Positions 1 to 8,404 of a DNA stretch of 20,950 bases are shown here, in pieces. Numbering within the stretch: position 1 is the first letter of the stretch; each line of letters starts with the position of its first letter. The stretch spans positions 1 to 20,950 of the forward strand of contig CAZHWR010000031.1 of assembly GCA_964536085.1 (NCBI GenBank), read 5' to 3'. A program made the position numbers and the translations under genes. The notes under the pieces were generated by a model, which worked only from the letters and a program-made list of their open reading frames with translations, searched no databases and had not been told where the DNA came from. The DNA is from CAZHWR01 sp964536085 (GTDB taxonomy: Bacteria > Bacillota > Clostridia > Oscillospirales > Ruminococcaceae).

Positions 1-91
1 CCTTTGTGCCCGTGACCTGCTTACCGTTTACATACAGCACCGTCTTGCCGTTTACCGTAGCCGTGCCGTTTGTAACCGCGGGAGTGGTGGT
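1..91 (-). repeat. Direct repeat copy A: shared C-terminal module
   Basis: Bases 1-90 match 2244-2333 at 83 of 90 positions by eye, same orientation. Both encode the TPAVTNGTATVNGK...GKQVTGTK segment at the entrance to the C-terminal wall-type repeat region of two neighbouring genes. Confidence 0.85.
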
Positions 92-1558
92 CGAGCCTGT
101 GTTGTCATCAGACTTTTCTTTTATGACAAGGCTATAAACCTGAACTGTTCCATCCTCAGCAGTTACGGTTATTGTAGTTAAATCATCGGATATAACGCAG
201 TCGGATCTGCCGTCATTAACAATAACAGAAACTGTATGCTCTGCCGCTTTATCCACTTCTACTGTAATGGTGCTGCCGTTAATTGCAGCCTCGACTCCAT
301 CTACTGTTACCGAAGCAAGCGATGTGTCAAAAGATCCTCTTGTCGATGGTGTCCACTCGTCGTCCTCGACCTTTAAAAGTCCGCCGGCATCTTCATTAAA
401 GTCTGCGGTGTTTGCCTTTTCCAACGCCCAGTCATAACCAACGTAATGGTTAAAGTTATAATCAGCAGTCGCAAGCACAATTTCATCAAGCGTTCCGCCC
501 AGACCGGTCTCCATAAACGCGCCTGCGGCAATGGTATTATAGCCCTCTGGAACATTTACCACTGCAATAAATATTATATTGTTTGAAAGACCGTTTTCGT
601 CGATCTGCGTTTGTATGCTGTCTGAATCATCATACGGCTGATAACGGAAGTCGACCCAGCATCTGTGTTCGTCTGCACCGTTATAAGTCACTCTCGGACT
701 GACTCTTGTTTGGTAATTGGTAGTGATATCGACATCACTTACACAATAAGCAATCTTATATACTCCGGGAGCTAAGTCGGCAAACACTTTATCATAATAG
801 TAATCACCGCTGCCGGCCGGCCAGTCTTCACCTATTTCAATTGTCTGCACAACAGACGGCTCTGTAGGATAAGTAGGAGGCTGATATGTACCCTTTACAC
901 TTATGCGGATTTCTGTCACATCACCTTCAAGACCGCTGTCTTTCCAATCGTCGACGGTATAACGTCCGAATGTGAACTGCCCAGTGATATCACTAAGATT
1001 TGTGCTTTCTGTATAATCGCCGACAAGCTCGTCGTTCACATATATTTTTCCGGTAGTTCTTGTAATCTCATATCTTACTTTGGTCCACTCTCCGACAGTA
1101 GCGGTATTCGCTGTAGCGCTGTCGTGCGTTTTGAACGCCGTGCCGTATTCATCATTTTTTCGTGTTCCTATAATTATATGAGTGTGAGAGCTAGACGTCG
1201 TTCCAACTGAAGCTATAATCCCATGCTCATAAATTGTATTCAAATTAAGAACAAACTCTACAACTACAGTTTCGGCTTTTGTAATTTCCTCGGTTACACT
1301 TTCAGGAAAAACAATAGCTGATGCGTCAGTTGTGCCGCCGGTAAACGTAGCAATGCCGTCGGTAATCTCAACGCCCTGGTTTTCAACTCCGTCAGGAAGC
1401 TCTTCCGCAAAGTTTACATAGGAAAGCACAGTTTCGTCATTTGCCGCCTCACCCAATACAGGGATATCAGACTCGGCCGCAAAAGACATCGCAGGAAACG
1501 CTGAAAAAGCACACGCCAACGATACCGCAATCGCGAGAATACGTTTTTGGATTCTCAT
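1..1558 (-). CDS. Secreted LamG-like multidomain protein, partial (C-terminus beyond window)
   Basis: An open frame runs from ATG at 1558 to the window edge with no stop (519 codons), so the C-terminus is missing. Residues 1-28 form a signal peptide (basic start, hydrophobic core, AMSFA-AES cleavage-like site). Residues about 45-225 look like a concanavalin/LamG-type beta-sandwich (GEWTKVRYEI, GKIYVNDELVG, FTFGRY). Residues 235-365 look like a second beta-rich, possibly carbohydrate-binding domain, and 411-480 like a cadherin-like/Ig-like domain (SLASVTVDG to VYSLVIK). From residue 488 a TTTPAVTNGTATVNGK module starts that is shared with the adjacent phosphatase. The start is supported by AAAGGAG about nine bases upstream and a promoter at 1600-1627. 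Probably exported and wall-associated. The ligand is unknown and no catalytic motif is visible in the part present. Confidence 0.85.
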   Translation of the reverse strand, partial: MRIQKRILAIAVSLACAFSAFPAMSFAAESDIPVLGEAANDETVLSYVNFAEELPDGVENQGVEITDGIATFTGGTTDASAIVFPESVTEEITKAETVVVEFVLNLNTIYEHGIIASVGTTSSSHTHIIIGTRKNDEYGTAFKTHDSATANTATVGEWTKVRYEITRTTGKIYVNDELVGDYTESTNLSDITGQFTFGRYTVDDWKDSGLEGDVTEIRISVKGTYQPPTYPTEPSVVQTIEIGEDWPAGSGDYYYDKVFADLAPGVYKIAYCVSDVDITTNYQTRVSPRVTYNGADEHRCWVDFRYQPYDDSDSIQTQIDENGLSNNIIFIAVVNVPEGYNTIAAGAFMETGLGGTLDEIVLATADYNFNHYVGYDWALEKANTADFNEDAGGLLKVEDDEWTPSTRGSFDTSLASVTVDGVEAAINGSTITVEVDKAAEHTVSVIVNDGRSDCVISDDLTTITVTAEDGTVQVYSLVIKEKSDDNTGSTTTPAVTNGTATVNGKTVLYVNGKQVTGTK

Positions 1559-1599
1559 TTTAACAACTCCTTTTTACATTAATTTATCGGTATATGCTT

Positions 1600-1627
1600 A
1601 ATATAATTTTATCACAAAAATTGTCAA
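1600..1627 (-). promoter_or_regulatory. Sigma-A-type promoter of the LamG-like gene
   Basis: On the minus strand, a perfect -35 TTGACA (1627-1622), a 16-base spacer and -10 TATATT (1605-1600) precede the ATG at 1558. The predicted RNA start near 1593 leaves a leader of about 35 bases that contains the AAAGGAG ribosome binding site. Confidence 0.7.
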
Positions 1628-1773
1628 AACACAAGTAGCTTATTGTGTAATAATTATAAATGACCTATAAATGTTTATTTTTAGTAAGTTTTTATTAAAT
1701 CACGACATTCGATAGGGATAAACGTACTTATAAAATCGGTTATGGATTATGGATGAAAAATAAATGCCCGCAT

Positions 1774-1806
1774 AAAAAGGGCGCGGATTATTCCGCGCCC
1801 TTTTTT
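1774..1806 (-). terminator. Intrinsic terminator after the phosphatase gene
   Basis: A perfect 9-bp stem (GGGCGCGGA, 1779-1787, with 1792-1800) closes a 4-base loop. It is flanked by AAAAA on the left and TTTTTT on the right, so it can terminate from either side. It lies 21 bases past the minus-strand stop codon at 1828. The rest of 1559-1827 is AT-rich and holds only this element and the promoter. Confidence 0.9.
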
Positions 1807-1827
1807 CTTTGCTTTTATTAAGGAGTG

Positions 1828-4800
1828 TTACTTTTTCAGCGTTGCAACGCCTTTTTTGTTGGTCTTGTAGGTCTTTTTGCCGACCTTTATCGACTTCTTG
1901 TTCTTCTGTATTACGCCTTTCTTATTGACAATATAGGCTTTCTTGCCAATCTTGACAAGCTTGTTCTTTGTACCTTTCTGCACAACGCCCAGCTTATTAA
2001 CTATATACGACTTAGTTCCGACCTTGACAAGCTTATTTCCGCTTGCTTTTCTCTGAACTACTCCGTTTTTATTGACAACGTAGGATTTTGTTCCCACCTT
2101 GATAAGCTTGTTCTTTGTGCCTTTCTGTACTACTCCGAGCTTATTGACGATGTAGTATAAGCTTTTTATCTTAACGACCTGCTTTTTGCCTGTCTTAACA
2201 TATCCGCCTACTACAGCATATGTCTTGCCCGAAACAGTTACTACCTTTGTGCCCGTGACCTGCTTGCCGGTGACGTACAGCACTGTTTTGCCGTTTACCG
2301 TAGCTGTGCCGTTTGTAACCGCGGGAGTGGTGGTTGTTCCCGTGCTTCCCGAACCGGTATTCGTTGTATTTTTAACCAGCGCATTTATCGCGTTTGACAG
2401 CTTAATCCTTGCATTGTCAACGCTGGTCTGAGACGTGCTTCGGTTTTCAATAAGCGCTTTAGCCGTTTTGAGTGCGTCGGTAACAGCCTTCATGCTGGTC
2501 GCCGTATAATCAGCAGCATTAAGCGCCTCCGCCTGGGCGATAACAGCGCTGAGTGTTGAGTAATCCGCCTCTTTTGAAACGGTTATCGTATACTTATGCT
2601 CCAGATTGCCGCGCTCGGAGGTCACCGTGCACACAACCGCTCCCACAAAGCTCGTTTTGTTAAACGAATATGTTGCGCCCTCGGAAACCTCAATATCAGG
2701 TACAACCGTCGTCAAATCGGTATCGTTGGGCACCTTAAGGGTTATAGTACCAGTAACAGGAACCGTATCCTCAAGATTGATTATCTCATTGTCATATTTA
2801 TAAGTTCCGTCAGCCTGTTTATCACCATAAGTAAGGACTTCGGTTATCGTTCCCTCGCGGTCACCAATCTTAAACGAAGTGATATCGGCTCCGTCGTGGA
2901 TCTCCGCTCTGGGGATATTGTTGTTTAACGCTTCAAACGCCTGAGTTTTTTCCTCTGCCGATGTAGCGTCGCCGAGCGCTTTGGCAGCCTCTATGGCGCT
3001 TGTGAGCTCACCGGACGGATCTTCGACCGCTTCGGCTTCCTCAATAACCTGCGCAAGATCGTCGTTTGTAGCATCTTTCGCGACTGTGCATTCGTCGTAA
3101 ATCTCGTTTGTATCGGTGCGGTAAGTTTTTATAGTAAACTCATTGTCGGTTATTGAAATCGACGAATACGACGGAACATTGTACTGATTCCTGACATCGA
3201 CATACGTTCCGCGTACAGGGCAAAGCGGATAATATTTGCTGCCGGACGAGGAGTTGGCCGTTATGTAAAGCGTTCCGTCCGGGTCAACATACTGCCCGTC
3301 CGCTCCGGTGTAGGAATCCTTCTGCGCGATATTACCCTTCATAATGTAGGAACGGGTATATGTGTGGTCGTGACCTGTTAAAACAACGTCAAATTCATAT
3401 TCGTCAAATACGGGATACATAGCCTTTCTGAAGTTTACCATCGAAACCTTCATCGAGTGCTGCTGACCCGATCCGTAGATATCCTGATGCATGAGCGCTA
3501 TCTTCCAGCGCGGCTCATTACCGCCGTTTGCTTCTTTGTATGCGTTGATCGCCTGATCAATAGTATCTTTATGCTCGGCAGCGCTCGAATTATTACCGTT
3601 CAATACAACGAACACCGTTTCGCCGTAGAAGAAATAATAGTCGGTTCCAGCTCCGGTTTTGCCGTTTTCGGTAACATTGGGAACGTTATAATGATAAGTC
3701 CAGTTGATATCGTTTGCGTCGTGATTTCCTATTGCAGGCACAAACGGGGTGGATTGAAGCTGTTCCGCATCGGTGAGCGAAGCGTATTCGTTTTCGTTTG
3801 AGCCGGTGTTTACCTGATCGCCGGCAGACAAAATAAACGACGCGTCGGGAACTGCTTCCTGAGCTTTGTTCATAGTGTCTAACCATCTTTCGGTATCTGA
3901 GGAAAGCGAGCCTGCTCCGAGCTGAGCATCGCCGACGTAAATGAAGCTATAATCGCTGCCTGCGTTTTGGGTGGAGGTGTAATACACACTGCTCCATTCT
4001 CCGGTCGAGTTCTGACCTATTCTGTAAGCATATTCGGTATTCAGCTCAACGTCACATACGACCTTATTTGAAGTATAACCTGAAACTGCGTCGGAGGTGA
4101 AGCCCTCAAAGGTGTTTTCATCGGTAATTTCGGGCATTTCTCCGCCCGAAAGCTCAGAAATCTTTACGATTTGGACCAGAGCGTCGGCAATTCCGTCGAT
4201 AATATCGCCCACGTTGTCGCCGTCGGAGTCAAGATAGGAAACCTTAACGTTATAAATACAGCCGCCCCAGCCGTTTGCCGTGGTCTGGTCTCCGATTCTA
4301 ACGTAAAGACAGTCACTGTCCGCCGCAATATAATCGCTGATAACGAACGTCAAAACCGCGCGGTTCTCCTTGCCCATTTCCGCAACTCCGGCTCCGTTCG
4401 GGGCCACAGCGACCTGGGTATAATTCGTGCCGTCCGAAGAAAGCTCAACGGTGTAGTTCTGCGCAACGTCAACCGCAACGATTCCCTTTACGGCATTGCT
4501 TTTATCAAGCGGCAGCTTATAAACCGTTTTCGTATTGCCGTCGTTAAAATAAAATCCGCCGCCGTCCTGGCCTGCCTGAGTGCAATATTGACTGTCGTTA
4601 TAATCCGCGTTTACATAATAGTCGATAACCGGGTCGTCCGAATATGCATACCATGAGAAATTCAGCTTGGATTCGTCTTCTCCCGGAGTGACCATGAGCT
4701 TTTCATAAAAGCTTGAGTCGGAGGAAGTCGTCGGATCGTTGGTCGAAACGGCAAAAGCCATATCGAAATACAGATCCGAGCTTGTTTGAGTAGCGTTGAT

Positions 4801-5382
4801 AAGGTCGACGCTTATAATGTTTTCACCCGTTTTCAGCGCGGTCGAAGAAAGGTAAACATTTCCTGATGAACCGCCCTGTCCGTCTTCGTCGGGGTAAACC
4901 GCCGTGACGTTTTTGTTGACGTCCGAATCAGTCGTCTTATAATAAATCTGCGTTCCGTTGAGGTATACTTTTGCATAGTCGTCCGCGTCGATATTTATAA
5001 GCACCGATTTAATGTTTGTTATCGAATCGAGCGTGAACGTTTTTTGCAGGTAAACGTTCGCCGAGCCTTCACCCTTAGCCATGTCGGTTCCGAGCGCGGG
5101 CGTAGTGTAGCCGTAGCCGATAGGCGTTATACCCTGAGACCAGTCGGGATCGGTCAAAAACCCGTTGTTCTTCCATGAACTTCCCGCCGTGTCGCGCTTA
5201 TAGTACCACGCATCGCCTTTATTGACGATGTAAGTATCTCCTGAATCCTCGGCGACTCTGCGCAAATTTACAACGGACGTATCCGCTTGCGCCAAAGGTG
5301 CGGCAAATGCGAATGATCCCGTCCAAGCGGCTGAAACAACCATTGCCGCCGAAATAATTCCGCTTAAAATTCTTTTAAACAA
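1828..5382 (-). CDS. Secreted purple-acid-phosphatase-like metallophosphoesterase with FIVAR and lysine-rich repeats
   Basis: Exported, 1184-residue multidomain phosphohydrolase. The calcineurin-like metal-binding motifs are in order: GDAQ (D485), GDQV (D522), GNHD (N553, H554), MHQD (H632) and GHDH (H671, H673). This two-metal set fits a phosphoesterase; the substrate is unknown. Residues 1-28 are a signal peptide, 50-215 a galactose-binding-like beta domain, 405-475 an Fn3-like strand set as in purple acid phosphatases, 480-740 the catalytic domain, 770-820 and 942-1003 FIVAR-like helices, and 1018-1184 a shared module plus basic repeats. I chose TTG at 5382 because AAAAGGAG lies nine bases upstream. 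The in-frame TTG at 5391 directly abuts that site. The basic tail suggests wall binding (inference). Nucleotidase or phosphodiesterase activity is possible. Confidence 0.9.
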   Translation of the reverse strand: MFKRILSGIISAAMVVSAAWTGSFAFAAPLAQADTSVVNLRRVAEDSGDTYIVNKGDAWYYKRDTAGSSWKNNGFLTDPDWSQGITPIGYGYTTPALGTDMAKGEGSANVYLQKTFTLDSITNIKSVLINIDADDYAKVYLNGTQIYYKTTDSDVNKNVTAVYPDEDGQGGSSGNVYLSSTALKTGENIISVDLINATQTSSDLYFDMAFAVSTNDPTTSSDSSFYEKLMVTPGEDESKLNFSWYAYSDDPVIDYYVNADYNDSQYCTQAGQDGGGFYFNDGNTKTVYKLPLDKSNAVKGIVAVDVAQNYTVELSSDGTNYTQVAVAPNGAGVAEMGKENRAVLTFVISDYIAADSDCLYVRIGDQTTANGWGGCIYNVKVSYLDSDGDNVGDIIDGIADALVQIVKISELSGGEMPEITDENTFEGFTSDAVSGYTSNKVVCDVELNTEYAYRIGQNSTGEWSSVYYTSTQNAGSDYSFIYVGDAQLGAGSLSSDTERWLDTMNKAQEAVPDASFILSAGDQVNTGSNENEYASLTDAEQLQSTPFVPAIGNHDANDINWTYHYNVPNVTENGKTGAGTDYYFFYGETVFVVLNGNNSSAAEHKDTIDQAINAYKEANGGNEPRWKIALMHQDIYGSGQQHSMKVSMVNFRKAMYPVFDEYEFDVVLTGHDHTYTRSYIMKGNIAQKDSYTGADGQYVDPDGTLYITANSSSGSKYYPLCPVRGTYVDVRNQYNVPSYSSISITDNEFTIKTYRTDTNEIYDECTVAKDATNDDLAQVIEEAEAVEDPSGELTSAIEAAKALGDATSAEEKTQAFEALNNNIPRAEIHDGADITSFKIGDREGTITEVLTYGDKQADGTYKYDNEIINLEDTVPVTGTITLKVPNDTDLTTVVPDIEVSEGATYSFNKTSFVGAVVCTVTSERGNLEHKYTITVSKEADYSTLSAVIAQAEALNAADYTATSMKAVTDALKTAKALIENRSTSQTSVDNARIKLSNAINALVKNTTNTGSGSTGTTTTPAVTNGTATVNGKTVLYVTGKQVTGTKVVTVSGKTYAVVGGYVKTGKKQVVKIKSLYYIVNKLGVVQKGTKNKLIKVGTKSYVVNKNGVVQRKASGNKLVKVGTKSYIVNKLGVVQKGTKNKLVKIGKKAYIVNKKGVIQKNKKSIKVGKKTYKTNKKGVATLKK
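1831..2256 (-). repeat. C-terminal tandem repeats, about 24 residues each, lysine-rich
   Basis: Five to six protein repeats of the form (L/I)(V/I)K(V/I)G(T/K)K(S/A/T)Y-VNK-GV(V/I)Q lie inside the phosphatase reading frame. Two units, ending near 1975 and 2104, are also very similar in DNA, each spelling NKLGVVQKGTKNKL. Around a third of the residues are lysine. The layout recalls cell-wall or choline-binding repeats but lacks their tryptophan/glycine signature, so I cannot assign a named family. Confidence 0.85.
2244..2334 (-). repeat. Direct repeat copy B: shared C-terminal module
   Basis: Partner of bases 1-91; seven differences in 90 aligned bases. It joins the FIVAR-containing part of the phosphatase to the basic tandem repeats. 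Confidence 0.85.
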
Positions 5383-5448
5383 ATGCTCCAACTCCTTTTA
5401 ACAATAGTTTAAATGCCATTACGGGCTATAATTATCCAGTGTACTTTA

Positions 5449-5477
5449 ATAATATCTTATTTATGTCTTTTCATCAA
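5449..5477 (-). promoter_or_regulatory. Promoter of the metallophosphoesterase gene
   Basis: On the minus strand, TTGATG (5477-5472) lies exactly 17 bases from TATTAT (5454-5449), about 60 bases upstream of the chosen TTG start. Together with the pyk promoter this is all I can support in the 395-base divergent gap 5383-5777. I see no riboswitch fold or gene there. Confidence 0.55.
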
Positions 5478-5655
5478 GCGAACCACGCTACAAATCTTTT
5501 TGTTTTTGTTTGTGCAATTTGCTGATGAAGCCTTGATATTCTCAGAATGTTTACATAAAAAATACTTTGTCTGCAAAAATACCGCGCAGTCCTGCCGATT
5601 TGCCGATAACGCAGCGGGCGATGTGTAATACCTATGTAAAATTTTCCTCGCAATA

Positions 5656-5684
5656 TGGACTATTTGACATTTTAATTATATAAT
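5656..5684 (+). promoter_or_regulatory. Probable pyk promoter
   Basis: TGGACT (5656-5661), a 17-base spacer and a perfect TATAAT (5679-5684) would give an RNA start near 5691 and a leader of about 87 bases before pyk. A perfect TTGACA at 5664 lies only nine bases from this -10, so it cannot pair with it. Confidence 0.55.
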
Positions 5685-5777
5685 GATAAACAGGTAATTT
5701 TTGATTTTTGATAATCGGATTTAATTTCAGTCTGATTTGGAACAAAACGGTTAAGTAAGAAAGGAACTATCACAAAT

Positions 5778-7526
5778 ATGAGAAAGACCAAAATAATCTG
5801 TACGCTCGGACCATCTACCGACAAGGAAGGCGTTGTAAAGCAGCTTATCCTAAACGGTATGGACGTAGCGCGGTTTAATTTTTCGCATCAGACTCACGAA
5901 GAGCACGCCGCACGGTTTGAAGAAATCGTACGCATAAGGACCGAGCTTGACCTTCCTATAGCCACCCTGCTCGACACAAAAGGTCCGGAAATACGGACAG
6001 GACTTTTGAAAAACGATTCCGCCGAGCTTAAGCAGGGCAAAGACCTGATACTTACCACAAACGAGATTCTCGGCGATGAAAAGGTCATTTCCGTAAATTA
6101 CAAAGAGCTTCCGCAGGACATAAGCGCCGGTCAGCGCATACTGATCGACGACGGACTTATCGAGCTCACCGCCGAAAAAATCGACGGAACAGACATACAC
6201 TGCAAAATTGTAAACGGCGGAACTGTCGGCAACCGCAAGGGAGTAAACCTGCCGGGCGTGCGTCTTTCCATGCCGTATGTGAGCAAAAAGGACGAAGAGG
6301 ACATCATATTCGGCTGCAAGCTGGGCTTTGATTTTATCGCTGCGTCGTTTGTGCGCTGTGCAAACGACGTAACGCAGGTGCGCGATATAATCAACAAGCA
6401 TTCGCACCACCACATAAGGATAATCGCGAAAATCGAAAACTCGGACGGCGTTGAAAACATCGACGACATCCTGCGCGTTGCGGACGGTATTATGGTCGCG
6501 CGCGGCGACATGGGAGTTGAAATACCGCTGGAGGAAATCCCCGTTTTGCAGAAGATGCTGATTCAAAAGGGCTACCGCTACGGCAGGCAGGTCATAACGG
6601 CGACGCAGATGCTCGATTCGATGATGTCGCACCCGCGTCCGACGCGCGCGGAAACCACCGACGTCGCAAACGCGATTTATGACGGCACCTCCGCCATAAT
6701 GCTTTCGGGAGAAACAGCCGCGGGAAAATATCCTGTCGAAGCGCTCAAAACGATGTCTCAGATTGCCGAGCGCACCGAGCGCGACATAGATTACGTCAAG
6801 CGGTTCAATAACTACAGGGTGAACTCCGCCCCCAATGTCACCAACGCTATAAGCCACGCCACGGTCACCACCGCGCACGATATGGGCGCTTCGGCTATTA
6901 TAACAGTTACCAAAACAGGTCAGACCGCCCGCATGATAAGCAAATACCGTCCGCTTTCCCCTATAATTTCCTGCACCACGAGCGAAAGCGCGCGCAGACA
7001 GCTTAATCTGTCGTGGGGCGTTATCCCGATTCTGATGGAGGAAAAGAACTCGACCGACGAGCTGTTTGAATCCTCCGTCAAGGCGGCTATAGACCGAAAG
7101 CTTTTAAAGGACGGCGACCTCACCGTCATAACCGCGGGTATCCCGCTTGGCGTTACCGGGACTACAAACATGCTCAAGGTGCATGTTGTGGGAAACATCC
7201 TTGTTTCCGGCTCCGGCGTTACGCACGGCACAGTCTGCGGCAACCTGTGCGTATGCGAAACAGAGGAGGAGGCGCTCGCCAATTTTAAAACGGACGATAT
7301 CCTTGTTATCCCGCAGACGACCAACAAGCTGCTGCCGATAATAAAGCGCGCGTCGGGAATCGTCACCGAGGTTATGGGAATGCAAAGCCACGCCGCCGTT
7401 GTCGGGCTCGCGCTCGATATTCCCGTTATAGTCGGCGCGCAGAACGCGACCAAGCTTTTAAAAAGCGGTCACACTGTGACTGTCGACGCCGACCGCGGAC
7501 TTATCTGCGGCGCGGAGCATAAATAA
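5778..7526 (+). CDS. pyk: Pyruvate kinase with C-terminal swivelling domain
   Basis: Catalyses phosphoenolpyruvate + ADP to pyruvate + ATP, the last step of glycolysis, in the cytoplasm. Visible motifs: ICTLGPS near the N-terminus, R32 before NFSH, LLDTKGPEIRTG (65-75), KIENSDG with catalytic K218 and Mg ligand E220, MVARGDMGVE with D244, and the signature ATQMLDSMMSHPRPTRAE (275-292). The length of 582 exceeds the roughly 470 of E. coli-type enzymes. The extra part after about residue 475 contains QSHAAVVGLALDIPVIVG, the phosphohistidine-type swivelling domain found on Bacillus/Geobacillus pyruvate kinases. AAAGGA lies 12 bases before the ATG. The gene stands alone with its own promoter and converges on the deaminase gene. 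Confidence 0.97.
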   Translation: MRKTKIICTLGPSTDKEGVVKQLILNGMDVARFNFSHQTHEEHAARFEEIVRIRTELDLPIATLLDTKGPEIRTGLLKNDSAELKQGKDLILTTNEILGDEKVISVNYKELPQDISAGQRILIDDGLIELTAEKIDGTDIHCKIVNGGTVGNRKGVNLPGVRLSMPYVSKKDEEDIIFGCKLGFDFIAASFVRCANDVTQVRDIINKHSHHHIRIIAKIENSDGVENIDDILRVADGIMVARGDMGVEIPLEEIPVLQKMLIQKGYRYGRQVITATQMLDSMMSHPRPTRAETTDVANAIYDGTSAIMLSGETAAGKYPVEALKTMSQIAERTERDIDYVKRFNNYRVNSAPNVTNAISHATVTTAHDMGASAIITVTKTGQTARMISKYRPLSPIISCTTSESARRQLNLSWGVIPILMEEKNSTDELFESSVKAAIDRKLLKDGDLTVITAGIPLGVTGTTNMLKVHVVGNILVSGSGVTHGTVCGNLCVCETEEEALANFKTDDILVIPQTTNKLLPIIKRASGIVTEVMGMQSHAAVVGLALDIPVIVGAQNATKLLKSGHTVTVDADRGLICGAEHK

Positions 7527-7533
7527 AAACAAA

Positions 7534-7569
7534 AACAGCGTGCACGGCAAATTTGCCGCGCACGCTGTT
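7534..7569. terminator. Shared hairpin between convergent pyk and deaminase genes
   Basis: An almost perfect palindrome: ACAGCGTGC (7535-7543) pairs with 7560-7568 and CGGCAAA (7545-7551) with 7552-7558, with one A/C mismatch. It lies 7 bases after the pyk stop and 4 bases after the deaminase stop. The T-rich tract needed for intrinsic termination follows only on the minus strand (complement of 7521-7535), so it should work best for the deaminase transcript. Confidence 0.85.
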
Positions 7570-7573
7570 AATA

Positions 7574-8062
7574 TCAATAGCCTTTTTTACCTTCGAGCGA
7601 TTCATCGTTTTCAATCCAGTCATATACCGAAACATTTGTAAACTCAGTCTTTGTATTCCTGATTATGACTGTTTTTATGCCCGCATTGATTATCAGCCGC
7701 TTGCACATGGCGCAGGGATTAGCGTCTTTCACAAGCTCGCCCGTCGCTTCGTCCCTGCCGACCAGATACAGCGTTGCGCCTATTGTTCTGGAGCGCGAAG
7801 CCGATATTATTGCGTTCGTCTCTGCATGAACGCTGCGGCAGAGCTCGTACCGCTCGCCGCGCGGGATATTCATCTTTTCACGCGTGCAGTAACCGAGATC
7901 GGAGCAGTTGGCTCGTCCGCGCGGCGCGCCGACATATCCTGTCGATATAATTTCGTCGTCCTTGACTATAATAGCGCCGTAGTTGCGGCGCAGACAGGTA
8001 CCCCGCTCTAAAACCGTTTGGGCTATATCCAGATAATAATTTATTTTATCTCTTCTTTGCAT
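7574..8062 (-). CDS. comEB: ComEB-type deoxycytidylate (dCMP) deaminase
   Basis: Zinc-dependent deaminase of the cytidine/deoxycytidylate family. It converts dCMP to dUMP and so supplies thymidylate synthesis. HAE (H79, catalytic E81) and PCAMC (C117, C120) form the zinc site. The N-terminal GYVGAPRG and the C-rich segment NCSDLGYCTRE match dCMP deaminases of the ComEB group. The length of 162 fits. GGAGGTG lies eight bases before the ATG, an excellent start. It is a single-gene unit with a terminator hairpin immediately downstream. In Bacillus the comE operon links this enzyme to competence genes; none are present here, so a plain nucleotide-metabolism role is more likely. Confidence 0.93.
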   Translation of the reverse strand: MQRRDKINYYLDIAQTVLERGTCLRRNYGAIIVKDDEIISTGYVGAPRGRANCSDLGYCTREKMNIPRGERYELCRSVHAETNAIISASRSRTIGATLYLVGRDEATGELVKDANPCAMCKRLIINAGIKTVIIRNTKTEFTNVSVYDWIENDESLEGKKGY

Positions 8063-8199
8063 AAGATAAACACCTCCGAAGCGGCTGCGCCGTGCGGATT
8101 AGAATTACGTTTAAGACTGAGTCCACGGCGAAGCATACGCCGAACCGCGTAGCGAAGCGCACGCCACAAAATAAGCAATTATAACAACTCTTTTTAACA

Positions 8200-8229
8200 A
8201 TTATACCATATATACGACAAGCTTTGCAA
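8200..8229 (-). promoter_or_regulatory. Probable promoter of the dCMP deaminase gene
   Basis: On the minus strand an extended -10 TGGTATAAT (8208-8200) is preceded at 18 bases by TTGCAA (8229-8224). A second extended -10, TGTTATAAT, sits at 8186-8178. Either gives a leader of more than 100 bases containing the GC-rich hairpins of 8086-8160 (for example CGGCG-loop-CGCCG). Confidence 0.5.
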
Positions 8230-8279
8230 CCCATGCGGCCGCCTGTGCTTTACAAAACCCCGATAATCGGATAAAATGG

Positions 8280-8309
8280 GTATAATAACCTCAAGAGAGG
8301 TCATTATAC
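8280..8309. repeat. Inverted repeat with GTATAAT arms
   Basis: GTATAATAACCTC (8280-8292) and GAGGTCATTATAC (8297-8309) pair with one mismatch around a 4-base loop, followed by CTTTTTATTT. It could be an operator, a weak terminator-like hairpin or part of a palindromic repeat element. It lies in the middle of the 379-base gap 8063-8441 between the deaminase gene and pncB. Confidence 0.6.
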
Positions 8310-8368
8310 TTTTTATTTCTATAGCGTGCGCCTCGCCGCTTTGGGCGCGGCAACCGGCGCAATCGCCG

Positions 8369-8404
8369 ATTATACCATGCAGCGCTTTGCGCTCATGGTA
8401 TAAT
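8369..8404. repeat. Inverted repeat overlapping the putative pncB promoter
   Basis: ATTATACCATG (8369-8379) and CATGGTATAAT (8394-8404) are exact inverted copies. The inner AGCGC/GCGCT extends the stem to 16 bp with one bulged C and a TTT loop. The right arm contains a perfect extended -10 (TGGTATAAT, 8396-8404) pointing to pncB, 38 bases from its ATG. No good -35 is visible. The position suits a repressor site controlling pncB, but I cannot match it to the NiaR, NadR or NrtR site from memory. Confidence 0.6.

Noticed and set aside
1825..2160. 111-codon plus-strand frame opposite the phosphatase tail
   Set aside because: Its repeats are just the complement of the lysine-rich tandem repeats on the other strand.
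1831..2256. CRISPR-like array
   Set aside because: The repeats are in-frame protein-coding tandem units of about 72 bases with no unique spacers.
5664..5669. Perfect TTGACA before pyk
   Set aside because: It is only nine bases from the TATAAT at 5679, and no good -10 lies 16-18 bases downstream.
5850..6878. Long open frame (342 codons) on the minus strand inside pyk
   Set aside because: It is antisense to a clearly recognised pyruvate kinase gene, and its product resembles no family I recognise.
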